Part shown: positions 7,349 to 15,413 of the stretch, in pieces | Layout: each line of letters opens with the position of its first letter | Numbering within the stretch: the stretch's first letter is position 1 | Assembly (NCBI GenBank): GCA_014239365.1 | Contig: JAAZZB010000072.1 | Coordinates: 1-47,587, forward strand | Reading direction: 5' to 3' | Source: Verrucomicrobiia bacterium | GTDB lineage: Bacteria; Verrucomicrobiota; Verrucomicrobiia; Limisphaerales; UBA1100 | Length of the DNA: 47,587 nucleotides | The notes under the pieces: generated by a model | The model's input: the letters and a program-made list of their open reading frames with translations, nothing else | Database searches by the model: none | Told to the model about the DNA's origin: nothing | Position numbers and translations under genes: made by a program

Positions 7349-9094
7349 GTGGACAAAGATGCTGTTGCTGAAGTGCTGAAGGAAATTGGCGTGTTGCTCG
7401 AGTTGAAGGGGGAGAACCCGTTCAAGACGCGGGCGTATGTGAATGGCGCTCGGGTGCTCGAGGGGTTGACCGAACCGCTGGAAACGCTCATCGCGGAGGA
7501 ACGGCTGGGCGACATCAAAGGCATCGGCAAGGCGTTGGTTGAGAAAATCACGGAGTTGGTGGAGACGGGCGAGCTGGAATATTACGACACGCTCAAGGCC
7601 TCCATCCCGCCGGGGCTTATCGAGATGCTCGACGTGCAAGGGATGGGCCCGAAGAAGGTGAAGGCGTTGCACGAGAAGCTCGGGCTCGAAACCATTGAGG
7701 CGTTGGAGGCGGCGTGCGAGGCGGGCAAGGTGGCGGAGCTGGATGGGTTCGGCAAAAAGAGTGAGGAAAAGATTTTAGAAAGCATCGCCTTCAAACGGCA
7801 ACACGCGAGCCATCATCATCGGCATAAAATGTTGATCGCGGCCGAGCCGATTCTCGATGATTTACGGAGTCATCCGGATGTGATCCGGTGCGACATCGCG
7901 GGCAGTTTGCGCCGCGCCAAAGAGGTGAGCGGCGACATCGATTTTCTTGTCTCGGCCAAGGAAAGCGCCGACATCATCGAGGCCTTCACCACACGCGAGG
8001 GCACTCTCAGCGTGCTCGCCGCCGGCAGCACGAAGGCGAGTGTGTTGCTCGAAGGCGGCATTCAGGCGGACTTGCGGGTGGTTGCGGATTCGGAGTTCGC
8101 CAGCGCGCTCGCGTATTTTACCGGCAGCAAAGAGCACAATATTTCGATGCGCAGCCGCGCCATCGCGCGCGGGTTGCGGCTCAACGAATACGGCTTGTTC
8201 AAAAGCAAAGAGGAAACGCGCGACCCCAAACTGCGGCTGGATTGCAAAACGGAGGAGGAAATTTTCGCCGCGCTGGACCTCGCCTACGTGCCGCCGGAAT
8301 TGCGCGAGGACCGCGGTGAATTCGAAGCCGCCGAGCAAAACAAAATCCCGCGCCTCATCGAGTGGACCGACCTCAAAGGCTCACTGCACAATCACAGCAA
8401 CTGGAGCGATGGCCACGAAAGCCTCGAGGAAATCGCCGCCCACATGAGCGACCTCGGCTGCGCCTATTGGGCGATCACCGACCATTCGAAAGCCTCCTTC
8501 CAAGCCAACGGCCTTGACGCCTCGCGCGTCAAAAAACAGCTCAAGGAAATCGCCGCGGTAAATAAAAAACTGGAAGACGACGGCGACGACTTCCGCTTGC
8601 TCAGCGGCATTGAAGTGGATGTTCTAAAAACCGGCCTCGATCTTGAAGATGATTTGCTCGCGCAACTGGAAGTCGTCGTCGCCAGCATGCACGTCGCCGG
8701 CAGCGATGAAGCCGATAACACGAAACGGCTGATTACCGCCGCCGAAAATCCAAACGTCCATATGATCGGCCATCTCAGTGGTCGCCTCCTGCTCGGCCGC
8801 GAGCCGCAGAAGCTCAACCAACAAGCCGTCATCGACGCCTGCGCAGCCACCGGCACGTGGATCGAGCTTAACGCCAATCCCCACCGCCTCGACCTCGACT
8901 GGCGTCACTGGCAATACGCCAAAAGCAAAGGCGTCAAATGCGTCATCAACTGCGACGCCCACCGCAATGAGCACGCGGGATTTCTAAGAATGGGAACCGG
9001 AATCGCCCGCAAAGGCTGGCTCACCAAAGACGACGTGATGAACACGCTGCCCTTGGCGAAATTGCGGAACGAGTTAGGGAAGAAACGGAGCTAA
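7349..9094 (+). CDS. polX: DNA polymerase/3'-5' exonuclease PolX
   Basis: A 581-residue family X DNA polymerase with a C-terminal PHP nuclease domain, used in base-excision repair in other bacteria. Residues ~1-155 hold helix-hairpin-helix segments ('LGDIKGIGKALVEKI', 'VQGMGPKKVKALHEKL'). The polymerase site is GSLRRAKEVSGDIDFLV with Asp196, Asp198 and Asp241. The PHP domain starts at 'SLHNHSNWSDG' (~345) and has 'AITDHS', 'GIEVDVL' and 'NCDAHRNEHAG'. The start is GTG 7349, since the frame upstream is interspersed repeat. Length matches the family (about 570-580). Confidence 0.95.
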   Translation: MDKDAVAEVLKEIGVLLELKGENPFKTRAYVNGARVLEGLTEPLETLIAEERLGDIKGIGKALVEKITELVETGELEYYDTLKASIPPGLIEMLDVQGMGPKKVKALHEKLGLETIEALEAACEAGKVAELDGFGKKSEEKILESIAFKRQHASHHHRHKMLIAAEPILDDLRSHPDVIRCDIAGSLRRAKEVSGDIDFLVSAKESADIIEAFTTREGTLSVLAAGSTKASVLLEGGIQADLRVVADSEFASALAYFTGSKEHNISMRSRAIARGLRLNEYGLFKSKEETRDPKLRLDCKTEEEIFAALDLAYVPPELREDRGEFEAAEQNKIPRLIEWTDLKGSLHNHSNWSDGHESLEEIAAHMSDLGCAYWAITDHSKASFQANGLDASRVKKQLKEIAAVNKKLEDDGDDFRLLSGIEVDVLKTGLDLEDDLLAQLEVVVASMHVAGSDEADNTKRLITAAENPNVHMIGHLSGRLLLGREPQKLNQQAVIDACAATGTWIELNANPHRLDLDWRHWQYAKSKGVKCVINCDAHRNEHAGFLRMGTGIARKGWLTKDDVMNTLPLAKLRNELGKKRS

Positions 9095-9095
9095 A

Positions 9096-9160
9096 TTGGA
9101 GGGACGAGCTTGCGAGTCCGCAACCGGAAACCACGGACTCGCAAGCTCGTCCCTCCAAAT
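9096..9160. repeat. Long inverted repeat with ~25-bp perfect arms
   Basis: The left arm 9096-9120 (TTGGAGGGACGAGCTTGCGA then GTCCG) is the exact reverse complement of the right arm 9134-9158, with a 13-nt loop. It starts one base after the polX stop codon. The structure could stop transcription from polX, but no T-tract follows, so it is more likely a dispersed palindromic element. Confidence 0.75.
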
Positions 9161-9176
9161 AACCCCCATAAATAAA

Positions 9177-9211
9177 TTGACCATTTTTTCTGGTCAGTTT
9201 ATATTGGGGAC
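9177..9211 (+). promoter_or_regulatory. Promoter with overlapping operator palindrome for the Phd/PIN toxin-antitoxin pair
   Basis: TTGACC (9177-9182) and TATATT (9200-9205) are 17 nt apart. The palindrome TGACCA-TTTTTTC-TGGTCA (9178-9196) overlaps the -35 box and spacer, where an antitoxin could repress. The -10 ends 6 nt before the ATG at 9212, so transcription should start at or next to the start codon. Confidence 0.6.
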
Positions 9212-9526
9212 ATGACGACTGTTCAAATTCCGGTAACGCAATTCAAGGCGCAATGCACCAAACTCCTGCGCGAAGTGGCCGCCAGCAATCAAGCCATCGA
9301 AGTGACCAAACACGGGGCCGTGCTGGCCGTGGTGGCACCGCCGAAAAAAAAGCAAGGCAAGCCAAAGAAAAATCCATTTATGGGATGCTTGAAAGGCACG
9401 GTCACTTACCTTCCCGGCTGGGATGAGCCCCTTGACCCCAAGATGTGGGAGGCTGTCGTTGACGTATCTTCTGGATACAAATGTCTGGATTTGGTCTGTC
9501 GATGCCACGGAAAAAATCCCAGCTAA
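9212..9526 (+). CDS. Antitoxin of the Phd/YefM type
   Basis: A 104-residue protein whose first ~45 residues fit a Phd/YefM antitoxin (VQIPVTQFKAQCTKLLREVA, then 'IEVTKHGAVLAVVAP'). These bind DNA as dimers through the N-terminus and mask the toxin with the C-terminus. A lysine-rich linker PPKKKQGKPKKN follows. The frame overlaps the toxin gene by 68 nt, more than usual; the family-like end 'DPKMWEAV' occurs just before the toxin start, so the last ~25 residues are an unusual extension or the result of a frameshift. Confidence 0.82.
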   Translation: MTTVQIPVTQFKAQCTKLLREVAASNQAIEVTKHGAVLAVVAPPKKKQGKPKKNPFMGCLKGTVTYLPGWDEPLDPKMWEAVVDVSSGYKCLDLVCRCHGKNPS

Positions 9527-9857
9527 AATACGGCGCATTATGAGCGACCCGGCCAAGGCCCCGTTTGGATTCTGCAGCATCAGCCCTTGGGAAGTTGCCA
9601 AAAAACATTCCCTCGGAAAGTTGGTTCTGGGGTTGCCCGTGAATGACTGGATGACCGTGGCCACCACCAGTCAAGGATTGGAATTGGTGCCGCTCACGCC
9701 CGAGATTGCTTTGGCCTCAGCAAATCTTCCGAATGGATTCAAGAGCGATCCTGCGGACGAAATCATCGTGGCCACGGCGCGGTTTCACAACCTCACACTC
9801 ATCACGTCCGATAAGCGCATCCGCAAGTACCGCCAGGTGAAAACGCTTTGGTGCTAA
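9459..9857 (+). CDS. PIN-domain toxin (VapC-like ribonuclease)
   Basis: A 132-residue PIN-domain protein, expected to cleave RNA when free of antitoxin. Acidic site residues are Asp6 (YLLDTNVW), Glu45 (SPWEVA), Asp97/Asp100 (SDPADEIIVATA) and Asp118 (TSDKRI). The start is taken as TTG 9459: it has a strong Shine-Dalgarno GGGAGG 6-7 nt upstream and yields the usual N-terminus; an ATG at 9423 in the same frame would add 12 atypical residues. The 3' end overlaps the convergent DEAD-box gene by 4 nt. Confidence 0.9.
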   Translation: MTYLLDTNVWIWSVDATEKIPAKIRRIMSDPAKAPFGFCSISPWEVAKKHSLGKLVLGLPVNDWMTVATTSQGLELVPLTPEIALASANLPNGFKSDPADEIIVATARFHNLTLITSDKRIRKYRQVKTLWC

Positions 9858-11092
9858 CGCCGGCGTCTTCCGCCGAAGCCGAAGTGTTGGCCTTTGCCGA
9901 TGCGGGCGGTTTTCATTTTACGATCGCGGACGCTGACACCTTTGAATCGTTTTTCATCAAGGATGGTCGTGTACGTGTATTCGAAATCATCCAGCTTGGC
10001 GCGCTCGATGGGGCGGCCGATAAATCGCTCGACGGCGTCCACGTGTTGCACGTCTTCGGCAACCATTAGGGTGAAAGCATCGCCGGTGGCCTCCGCGCGG
10101 CCGGTGCGGCCGATGCGATGCACGTAGTCTTCAGGATGCTGCGGCACATCGTAGTTGATGACGTGGCTGACGTTGGTGACGTCAAGCCCGCGACTGGCGA
10201 TGTCCGTGGCGACGAGCACTTCGTATTTGCCATCGCGGAATCCGCGCAATGATTTCTCGCGGTCGCTTTGTGTGCGATTGCTGTGAAGAATGGCGACGGC
10301 GTGGTTTTGGCGTTTGAGTTCCGCGCCAATGCGATCGGCGCCATATTTGGTTCGGCAAAAAATAATGACCGAATCGTAATCCACGCGCTTGAGTAATTCA
10401 AAGAGCAGCTCGTTCTTTTGCTTTTCGGCGACCGGATAGATTACGTGCTTAATCGTATCGGCGGGCGACCGGCGCATTCCGATTTCGATGGTCTCGGGAT
10501 CTTTCATCGCCCATTGGATGAGCGTTTCGATGGCGGGCGGAATGGTGGCGCTGAAGAGCGCGGTGACGCGGTCCTTCGGGCATTTATCGAGGATGCGCCG
10601 CACGTCGGGCAGGAAGCCCATATCGAGCATGCGATCCGCTTCATCGAGCACGACGTGAGTAATATTGCCGAGCTTGGCGTTGCCTTGCTGCATCAGATCG
10701 AGCAAGCGGCCGGGCGTGGCGACAATGATGTCCACGCCGGCCTTAAGGGCATCAACTTGTTTGCCGTAGCCCACGCCGCCGTAAATTACCGCGACCGTAT
10801 GGCCGCTGAACCGCGCGTAATCGCGCACGGCAGTTTCCACTTGCGAAGCCAGCTCGCGCGTGGGTTCGAGAATGAGCACGCGGGATTTGCCGGAGTTTTT
10901 GCTGAGCTTGGAAATGATGGGCAACACGAAGGCCGCCGTTTTGCCGGTGCCGGTTTGTGCGCTGCCAATGACGTCAGTGCCCTCCAGCAAGAGCGGGATG
11001 GCCCGCAACTGGATGGGTGAGGGGTCGGTCCAGCCCATAGCTTTGACGCCGTCGAGGACTGGTTTGGAAAGGCCGAGTTTGTTAAATGGCAT
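9854..11092 (-). CDS. DEAD-box ATP-dependent RNA helicase (RhlE-like)
   Basis: A 412-residue two-domain helicase that unwinds RNA duplexes with ATP. Motifs in order: Q motif 'WTDPSPIQLRAIPLLLEGTD', Walker A AQTGTGKT (45-52), 'PTRELASQ', 'ATPGRLLDL', DEAD ('VVLDEADRMLDMGF'), SAT ('ALFSATIPP'), 'VATDIASRGLDV' and HRIGRTGR. A short basic tail (GFGGRRRR) resembles RhlE-type proteins used in ribosome assembly and RNA decay. It stands alone, convergent with the toxin gene. Confidence 0.95.
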   Translation of the reverse strand: MPFNKLGLSKPVLDGVKAMGWTDPSPIQLRAIPLLLEGTDVIGSAQTGTGKTAAFVLPIISKLSKNSGKSRVLILEPTRELASQVETAVRDYARFSGHTVAVIYGGVGYGKQVDALKAGVDIIVATPGRLLDLMQQGNAKLGNITHVVLDEADRMLDMGFLPDVRRILDKCPKDRVTALFSATIPPAIETLIQWAMKDPETIEIGMRRSPADTIKHVIYPVAEKQKNELLFELLKRVDYDSVIIFCRTKYGADRIGAELKRQNHAVAILHSNRTQSDREKSLRGFRDGKYEVLVATDIASRGLDVTNVSHVINYDVPQHPEDYVHRIGRTGRAEATGDAFTLMVAEDVQHVDAVERFIGRPIERAKLDDFEYTYTTILDEKRFKGVSVRDRKMKTARIGKGQHFGFGGRRRR

Positions 11093-11180
11093 AAAAGGGC
11101 GAGACTAAAGCAGAGGGGCGCAGATGGTGCAAACTATTTCGTCATTGAGCCCCGCGCCGGTTTTGCCTATGGTGGCCGCA

Positions 11181-11257
11181 CGGAACGTAGCACAGCCTGG
11201 TAGTGCGCCTGCTTTGGGAGCAGGAAGTCGGAGGTTCGAATCCTCTCGTTCCGACCA
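11181..11257 (+). tRNA. tRNA-Pro (TGG)
   Basis: A 77-nt tRNA with encoded CCA. The acceptor stem CGGAACG pairs with CGTTCCG, the anticodon stem CCTGC/GCAGG encloses loop TTTGGGA (anticodon TGG), and the T loop is TTCGAAT. The AT-rich GYF-domain gene starts 16 nt downstream. Confidence 0.95.
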
Positions 11258-11272
11258 ATTTCTCTTCACTCT

Positions 11273-12175
11273 ATGAAGATTCACGTCAAAAGGGACGGAC
11301 AAGATTTCGGGCCATTTAGTTCTGAAGAAGCCCAATCCCACTTGGCGAATGGCACGATTCTACCCACTGATTTAGTTTGGCACGAGGAGTTGCCAAATTG
11401 GGTTTCAGCAGCGGAGTTGTTAGCAAACCTAAATGAACACTCCCTTCCCCCAACACTTGCCCCGACTACTCCAAGCGAATCTCCCAAAATATTGGGTCTG
11501 AAGAAAAATGTATTTTATGGTGTGTCGGGTTGCCTTGTCCTTCTGATTGGATTTCTTGGTTTGGTAGTATTGACCTTGTTAGTTGATGAGAGTTCAAGCA
11601 TCCCCGAATATAAGGTCGTGTCCTCAAAGAATTTTGATTACGCCAAATACAAACGTAAGTTATTTAAGATAAGGGTTGATAAAACTCTTGAAGCATCCGA
11701 TCTCCAACTGATTGCCGAAGAAGTCCTCGAAAAATCACGCAGTGAAGAGGAGGTCGATACGGCAACGTTTGATTTTTACCTGCCGGACACCGGAGTTGAT
11801 GGGCCTTACACAGGAGGGAGAGTGATTTGGGGGCGGGACGGGAAATGGGAAACTGTAGATTCAAATCTTCCACATTCATTCACAGTTATAACCGGAGGCG
11901 CATACGATGAATCACTTCCATCTAAGCAAGCGAATCGATTCACTTCCCAACAACGGAGAACAATCTTCGAAAACATCATCAAGGCCGAAAGAAGAGCGCG
12001 CAAAGAGGCTGAGATTCAATTCCCAAACAATTTTGAAATGGAGCAAGAAGCATTTAGTTCAAAAAATGAAGAATACAAATCAAAAATTGTGGCTGACAAC
12101 AACCTCACAAAAGACGAGTTAAACGCAATAATTAACGAAGGAATCCGAAATAACTGGTCGCCGCCGGTTGAGTGA
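11273..12175 (+). CDS. GYF-like (DUF4339) domain membrane protein of unknown function
   Basis: A 300-residue protein. Residues 1-50 match the GYF_2/DUF4339 domain (MKIHVKRDGQDFGPFSSEEA, then 'LPTDLVWHEELPNWVSAAEL'), thought to bind proline-rich or other partners. A transmembrane helix spans about 79-103 (CLVLLIGFLGLVVLTLLV core). The remainder is charged, rich in Lys and Glu, and unrecognised, with a possible coiled region near 240-280. Its base composition is clearly more AT-rich than its neighbours and it starts 16 nt after tRNA-Pro, which suggests acquisition at the tRNA. A palindromic repeat begins right after its stop codon. Confidence 0.8.
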   Translation: MKIHVKRDGQDFGPFSSEEAQSHLANGTILPTDLVWHEELPNWVSAAELLANLNEHSLPPTLAPTTPSESPKILGLKKNVFYGVSGCLVLLIGFLGLVVLTLLVDESSSIPEYKVVSSKNFDYAKYKRKLFKIRVDKTLEASDLQLIAEEVLEKSRSEEEVDTATFDFYLPDTGVDGPYTGGRVIWGRDGKWETVDSNLPHSFTVITGGAYDESLPSKQANRFTSQQRRTIFENIIKAERRARKEAEIQFPNNFEMEQEAFSSKNEEYKSKIVADNNLTKDELNAIINEGIRNNWSPPVE

Positions 12176-12176
12176 T

Positions 12177-12250
12177 GTGCTGTCGGCATCTTGCTGGCAA
12201 GCCCTCGGCGTTCGGCCACCAAAAATCTGCCGGCAAGATGCCGGCAGCAC
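12177..12250. repeat. Long inverted repeat with 23-bp arms
   Basis: The left arm 12177-12199 (GTGCTGTCGGCATCTTGCTG then GCA) and right arm 12228-12250 are complementary at 21 of 23 positions. The element fills the gap between the GYF gene and ispF. It lacks a T-tract; a dispersed intergenic palindrome is more likely than a terminator. Confidence 0.75.
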
Positions 12251-12295
12251 GACAGTCGTCTTGCCGTGCCCTTGCCTCTCCATTACACTGCGCCC

Positions 12296-12775
12296 GTGAA
12301 TCGCGTTGGAATTGGATACGATGTGCATCAACTTAAGGCCGAGCGGCCGCTCGTTTTGGGCGGTGTTACCATTGCACACGACACCGGCCTCGACGGGCAT
12401 TCGGATGCGGATGTGCTGATGCACGCCATTTGTGATGCGGTGCTTGGCGCGATTGGTGAGGGGGACATTGGTTCGTTTTTCCCGCCGAGCGAGGCGCAGT
12501 GGAAAGACGCGGCCAGTAAAATTTTTCTGGAGGAAGCCGCGCGCCAAGTTGAGAAGCGCGGCGGTCGCATCAATAATGTTGATGCAATGCTCATCGCCGA
12601 GGCGCCCAAGATTGGCCCGCACATTTCTGCAATGAAAGAAAACATCGCCGCCGCGTTGAGCATTGATGCGAGCGCGGTGGGCATCAAAGCCACCACCAAC
12701 GAAACGATGGGCTTCGTGGGGCGCGGCGAGGGGATGGCGGCGCACGCGGTGGCGAGCGTGGAGTTGGCGGATTAA
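12296..12775 (+). CDS. ispF: 2-C-methyl-D-erythritol 2,4-cyclodiphosphate synthase
   Basis: A 159-residue IspF, which cyclises CDP-ME 2-phosphate to MEcPP in the MEP isoprenoid pathway. Zinc ligands appear in 'GIGYDVHQL' (Asp, His) and 'GLDGHSDADVLMHAI' (His). The C-terminal 'KATTNETMGFVGRGEGMAAHAVA' is the family signature. The start is GTG 12296; in-frame starts upstream lie in a palindromic repeat. The next gene begins one base after the stop, and a third gene overlaps that one, so these three form an operon. Confidence 0.96.
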   Translation: MNRVGIGYDVHQLKAERPLVLGGVTIAHDTGLDGHSDADVLMHAICDAVLGAIGEGDIGSFFPPSEAQWKDAASKIFLEEAARQVEKRGGRINNVDAMLIAEAPKIGPHISAMKENIAAALSIDASAVGIKATTNETMGFVGRGEGMAAHAVASVELAD

Positions 12776-12776
12776 C

Positions 12777-13049
12777 GTGGCGAGCAAAGGCGACATTGGC
12801 TGGAAACGCCGCGACGCCGATGGCGAGCGCGTGCAGGTTTCCGCAAAAAAAGTGGGCAACCGCTGGCTGTTTCGATTGCGCGACAAACGCTACGACACGT
12901 GGCAGGCGTACGACGAACCCGTGCTCGAAGATTGGCTGGAGCTGCTCGACAACGTAAGGCGCCGCATCGCCCGCAAAAAAGTTCCTTTCGACGAGGAAGC
13001 TCGCCTCACCGCCACCATCCGCGAGCGTTATCCGGAGGCCACGCTATGA
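12777..13049 (+). CDS. Small hypothetical protein in the ispF operon
   Basis: A 90-residue protein (starts at GTG 12777, MASKGDIGWKRRDADGERVQ). It is basic and acidic in patches, with aromatic 'NRWLFRLRDKRYDTWQAYDEP' in the middle, no signal peptide, membrane segment or cysteine motif. I do not recognise the family. The start lies 1 nt after the ispF stop, and the stop overlaps the next ATG (ATGA), so translation of all three genes is probably coupled. Confidence 0.75.
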   Translation: MASKGDIGWKRRDADGERVQVSAKKVGNRWLFRLRDKRYDTWQAYDEPVLEDWLELLDNVRRRIARKKVPFDEEARLTATIRERYPEATL

Positions 13050-13795
13050 AGCGCGCGCCGCTTATTGTGGTGTCCACCATGACTGAGCAAAAGGGTGCGG
13101 AATTTCGCGATCGATCCACAAGCTTGTCGTTTTGGTACACGCGCGCCATCGCGCGGGCGGGCGGGTTGCCTTTGCTCGCGCCAAATTTTCCTGAGCAAAA
13201 AAATCTCGCGCGCGACATGGTGGCCCGTGCCGATGGCGTGATGCTCACCGGCGGCGACGATTTGCAGCCCGATTTGTACGACCCCACCCTGCCCCGTCGC
13301 ATCAGAGCCAAAGCCGGCGGCGTGGATCCCGAGCGCGATTTATTTGAGTTTCAACTCATCGAACAAGCGCTGCAACAGCGCAAACCGATGCTCGCCATTT
13401 GTCGCGGCCCGCAAGTGCTCAACGTCGCCCTCGGTGGCGGGCTCGTCACTGATATCCCGACCGAACTTCCGCGCGCAATGAATCACGCCCGCAAAGGTGA
13501 AGCCCACAAACGCGTACACTCCGTGCAACTGGCGAAGGGTTCGTTGATGCGAAAAATTTTCCGGCACGATACTCTGCGCATCAACAGCGCCCATCACCAA
13601 GCCGTCGGCGAACTCGCCCCGATGCTACGCGCCACCGCGCAAACCAAAGACGGCATCATCGAAGCGATTGAATTGAGTGAGGCCGAAGCTAAAGACGCAC
13701 CGTTTTTGTTGGGTGTGCAATTCCACCCCGAACGCCTCATTGATTCGCATCCCGAATTTCTCCGCGTGTTCAAATCGTTCGTGAAAGCGTGTTGA
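13046..13795 (+). CDS. Class I glutamine amidotransferase-like hydrolase (gamma-glutamyl-GABA hydrolase family, peptidase C26)
   Basis: A 249-residue protein of the PuuD-like C26 family, which cleaves gamma-glutamyl amide bonds. The nucleophile is Cys in 'AICRGPQVLNVALGG', and the His-Glu pair is in 'GVQFHPER'. Other family marks are 'GVMLTGGDDLQPDLY', 'FELIEQ'-like text before the nucleophile and 'INSAHHQAV'. The start ATG overlaps the stop of the upstream small gene by 4 nt. No polyamine genes are near, so the natural substrate is uncertain. Confidence 0.9.
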   Translation: MKRAPLIVVSTMTEQKGAEFRDRSTSLSFWYTRAIARAGGLPLLAPNFPEQKNLARDMVARADGVMLTGGDDLQPDLYDPTLPRRIRAKAGGVDPERDLFEFQLIEQALQQRKPMLAICRGPQVLNVALGGGLVTDIPTELPRAMNHARKGEAHKRVHSVQLAKGSLMRKIFRHDTLRINSAHHQAVGELAPMLRATAQTKDGIIEAIELSEAEAKDAPFLLGVQFHPERLIDSHPEFLRVFKSFVKAC

Positions 13796-13796
13796 T

Positions 13797-13825
13797 TGTA
13801 GCCCGGGCCGGTGGCCCGGGCTACA
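13797..13825. repeat. Dispersed palindrome TGTAGCCCGGGCC/GGCCCGGGCTACA
   Basis: Perfect 13-bp arms (13797-13809 and 13813-13825) around the 3-nt loop GGT, two bases after the stop of the amidotransferase gene and 4 bp before the convergent phosphatase gene's end. The same palindrome occurs in the arrays at 1-254 and 42139-42260. Without a T-tract, it is a dispersed element that may also act as a bidirectional hairpin between convergent genes. Confidence 0.85.
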
Positions 13826-13829
13826 TTGA

Positions 13830-14630
13830 CTACAGCAACCGCTGAATCTTTTTCCGCAAGCGACCGTTCGTCGCGATCATTTCGTAGGTGTATTTGCGGG
13901 GTAACGGCTTACGCCAAAATTCGCCGCCGGCGCATTCGAGGATGAGCCCGCCCGCGGCGACGTCCCACAAATACACGCCGAGCTGCCGATAAGCGTCCAG
14001 CCGACCGGCGGCCGTCCAAGTCATCGCCAGCGCGGCGCTGCCCATCAGCCGCACTTTGAGCACGCGTTGGTAAAGGCGTGCAAAGAGCGGTAGATTTTTT
14101 TTGATGGTGGTGCGGCTCTTGGAAAAACCGATGGAGACAATGGAGGTTTCCAGCGTGCTCGTTTCGCTAACGTGAATGGCGTGGCCGTTGAGCTTGGCTT
14201 TGCCGCCGGCGCGGGCGGTCCACATCTCATCGAGAAACGGATCGTACACCACGCCGATTATTGAATCGTAATCCGCCCAATGACCGGTGGAATCCTCGCG
14301 GCGTTGTTGCAACGCGATGGACACGCACGCGTGCGGAATGCCGCGACTGAAATTCACCGTACCGTCGATGGGATCCACCACCCAACGCCATTCGCCGGTG
14401 GTATCGCCCGCCTCGCCTTCCTCGCCGAGAAAGGGCACGTGCGGAAAGCCCTTGCGCAGGCCGCGCTCGATCATCGCTTGGCTGCGGTTATCCAGCTCCA
14501 GCTTGATGTCGTGCGCGGTTTGCAGATTGATGTGCTTTGGCGTGCGCAGTTGGCTTTTGAGAAACACACCGACTTTGTGCGCGACATCTTTGGCGCATCG
14601 GGCGGCGGCGGTAATATTCGGCGGTTTCAT
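13830..14630 (-). CDS. Inositol monophosphatase family protein
   Basis: A 266-residue member of the lithium-sensitive, Mg2+-dependent phosphatase family (inositol-1-phosphatase/3'(2'),5'-bisphosphate nucleotidase group). Metal-site motifs are 'FLGEEGEAG' (Glu), 'WVVDPIDGTVNFSRGIP' (the DPIDGT signature) and 'WDVAAGGLILECAGG' (second Asp). Which phosphate ester it acts on cannot be told. The ATG at 14630 overlaps the stop of the YdcF-like gene (ATGA), so it is the last gene of a valS-led operon. In-frame codons upstream of 14630 lie inside that gene. Confidence 0.92.
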   Translation of the reverse strand: MKPPNITAAARCAKDVAHKVGVFLKSQLRTPKHINLQTAHDIKLELDNRSQAMIERGLRKGFPHVPFLGEEGEAGDTTGEWRWVVDPIDGTVNFSRGIPHACVSIALQQRREDSTGHWADYDSIIGVVYDPFLDEMWTARAGGKAKLNGHAIHVSETSTLETSIVSIGFSKSRTTIKKNLPLFARLYQRVLKVRLMGSAALAMTWTAAGRLDAYRQLGVYLWDVAAGGLILECAGGEFWRKPLPRKYTYEMIATNGRLRKKIQRLL

Positions 14631-15412
14631 TTTTCGGGCAATGCGTCGAGCTGTATCCAGCCCTTCGAGCGGTAATACATCCAACCGGCAGATTCGTACA
14701 TCCAAATTTGGATGACCTTCAGCCGGTCAATGCCCGGGAAAAAATTCCATTTCCCGCGATACGGCCAAGCACGAAAATCACAAGCCACCGGCGTGACGTC
14801 AACACCACTGGAAAGAAACACGGCCTCCGCGCGTTTCATATGGCTCGCGGAGGTGACGAGCAAAATTGTTTTCCAACCATTCTCCTTCGCCAGCGCCGCG
14901 AATTTTTGTGACTCTTCATATGTGTTGGCGCACACGCCAAGGTCATGCACGGGAATGTCCTCGGCGAGTTTCCACTTTTTCATCCACGGCCGAATGCGGT
15001 CCGCTTCCGGTTCCAACTTTCCATTTTTCCAGTAACCGCCTCCGCCCAAAACCAGCACCGGCGCTTTGCCCCGGCGCGTGAGCTCGATGCCCGTCAGCAC
15101 GCGATCCACCGAGGCGCTGAAATTGATGCCTGTCATTTCAGCATCAGAACCCCCGCCGATGCCGCCGAGCACCAATACCGCATCAGCCTCCGGAAGCGTT
15201 TCCCAACTTGTGCGGCCGTACGGCGCTTCCAAGCGCGAAAGCAATCCTCCCGCCAGCGGTGAACTGCCGAGAATGAATAACGCCAAAGCCAATCCGCCTT
15301 GCATCGCCGCCAAGCGGTATTTGCGTTTGTAAATAAACCAACCGGCCGAGCCCAGCAGCGCCAGCCATAAAAGCGCCACCGGCTGCAGCAAGACTTTTGC
15401 GAGCGCGGCCAT
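14627..15412 (-). CDS. YdcF-like (DUF218) membrane protein
   Basis: A 261-residue protein with two hydrophobic N-terminal segments (about residues 3-25 and 33-52) followed by a DUF218 domain: 'ADAVLVLGGIGG', 'RGKAPVLVLGGGGY', 'ANTYEESQKFAALAKENGWK' and 'LLVTSASHMKRAEAVF'. The family includes ElyC/SanA/YdcF proteins linked to envelope or peptidoglycan metabolism. The ATG at 15412 is one base past the valS stop, and the 3' end overlaps the next gene by 4 nt. Confidence 0.88.
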   Translation of the reverse strand: MAALAKVLLQPVALLWLALLGSAGWFIYKRKYRLAAMQGGLALALFILGSSPLAGGLLSRLEAPYGRTSWETLPEADAVLVLGGIGGGSDAEMTGINFSASVDRVLTGIELTRRGKAPVLVLGGGGYWKNGKLEPEADRIRPWMKKWKLAEDIPVHDLGVCANTYEESQKFAALAKENGWKTILLVTSASHMKRAEAVFLSSGVDVTPVACDFRAWPYRGKWNFFPGIDRLKVIQIWMYESAGWMYYRSKGWIQLDALPEK

Positions 15413-15413
15413 C

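Noticed and set aside
9096..9160. Intrinsic terminator of polX
   Set aside because: The long hairpin has no following T-tract and looks like a mobile palindrome; a role in stopping transcription remains possible.
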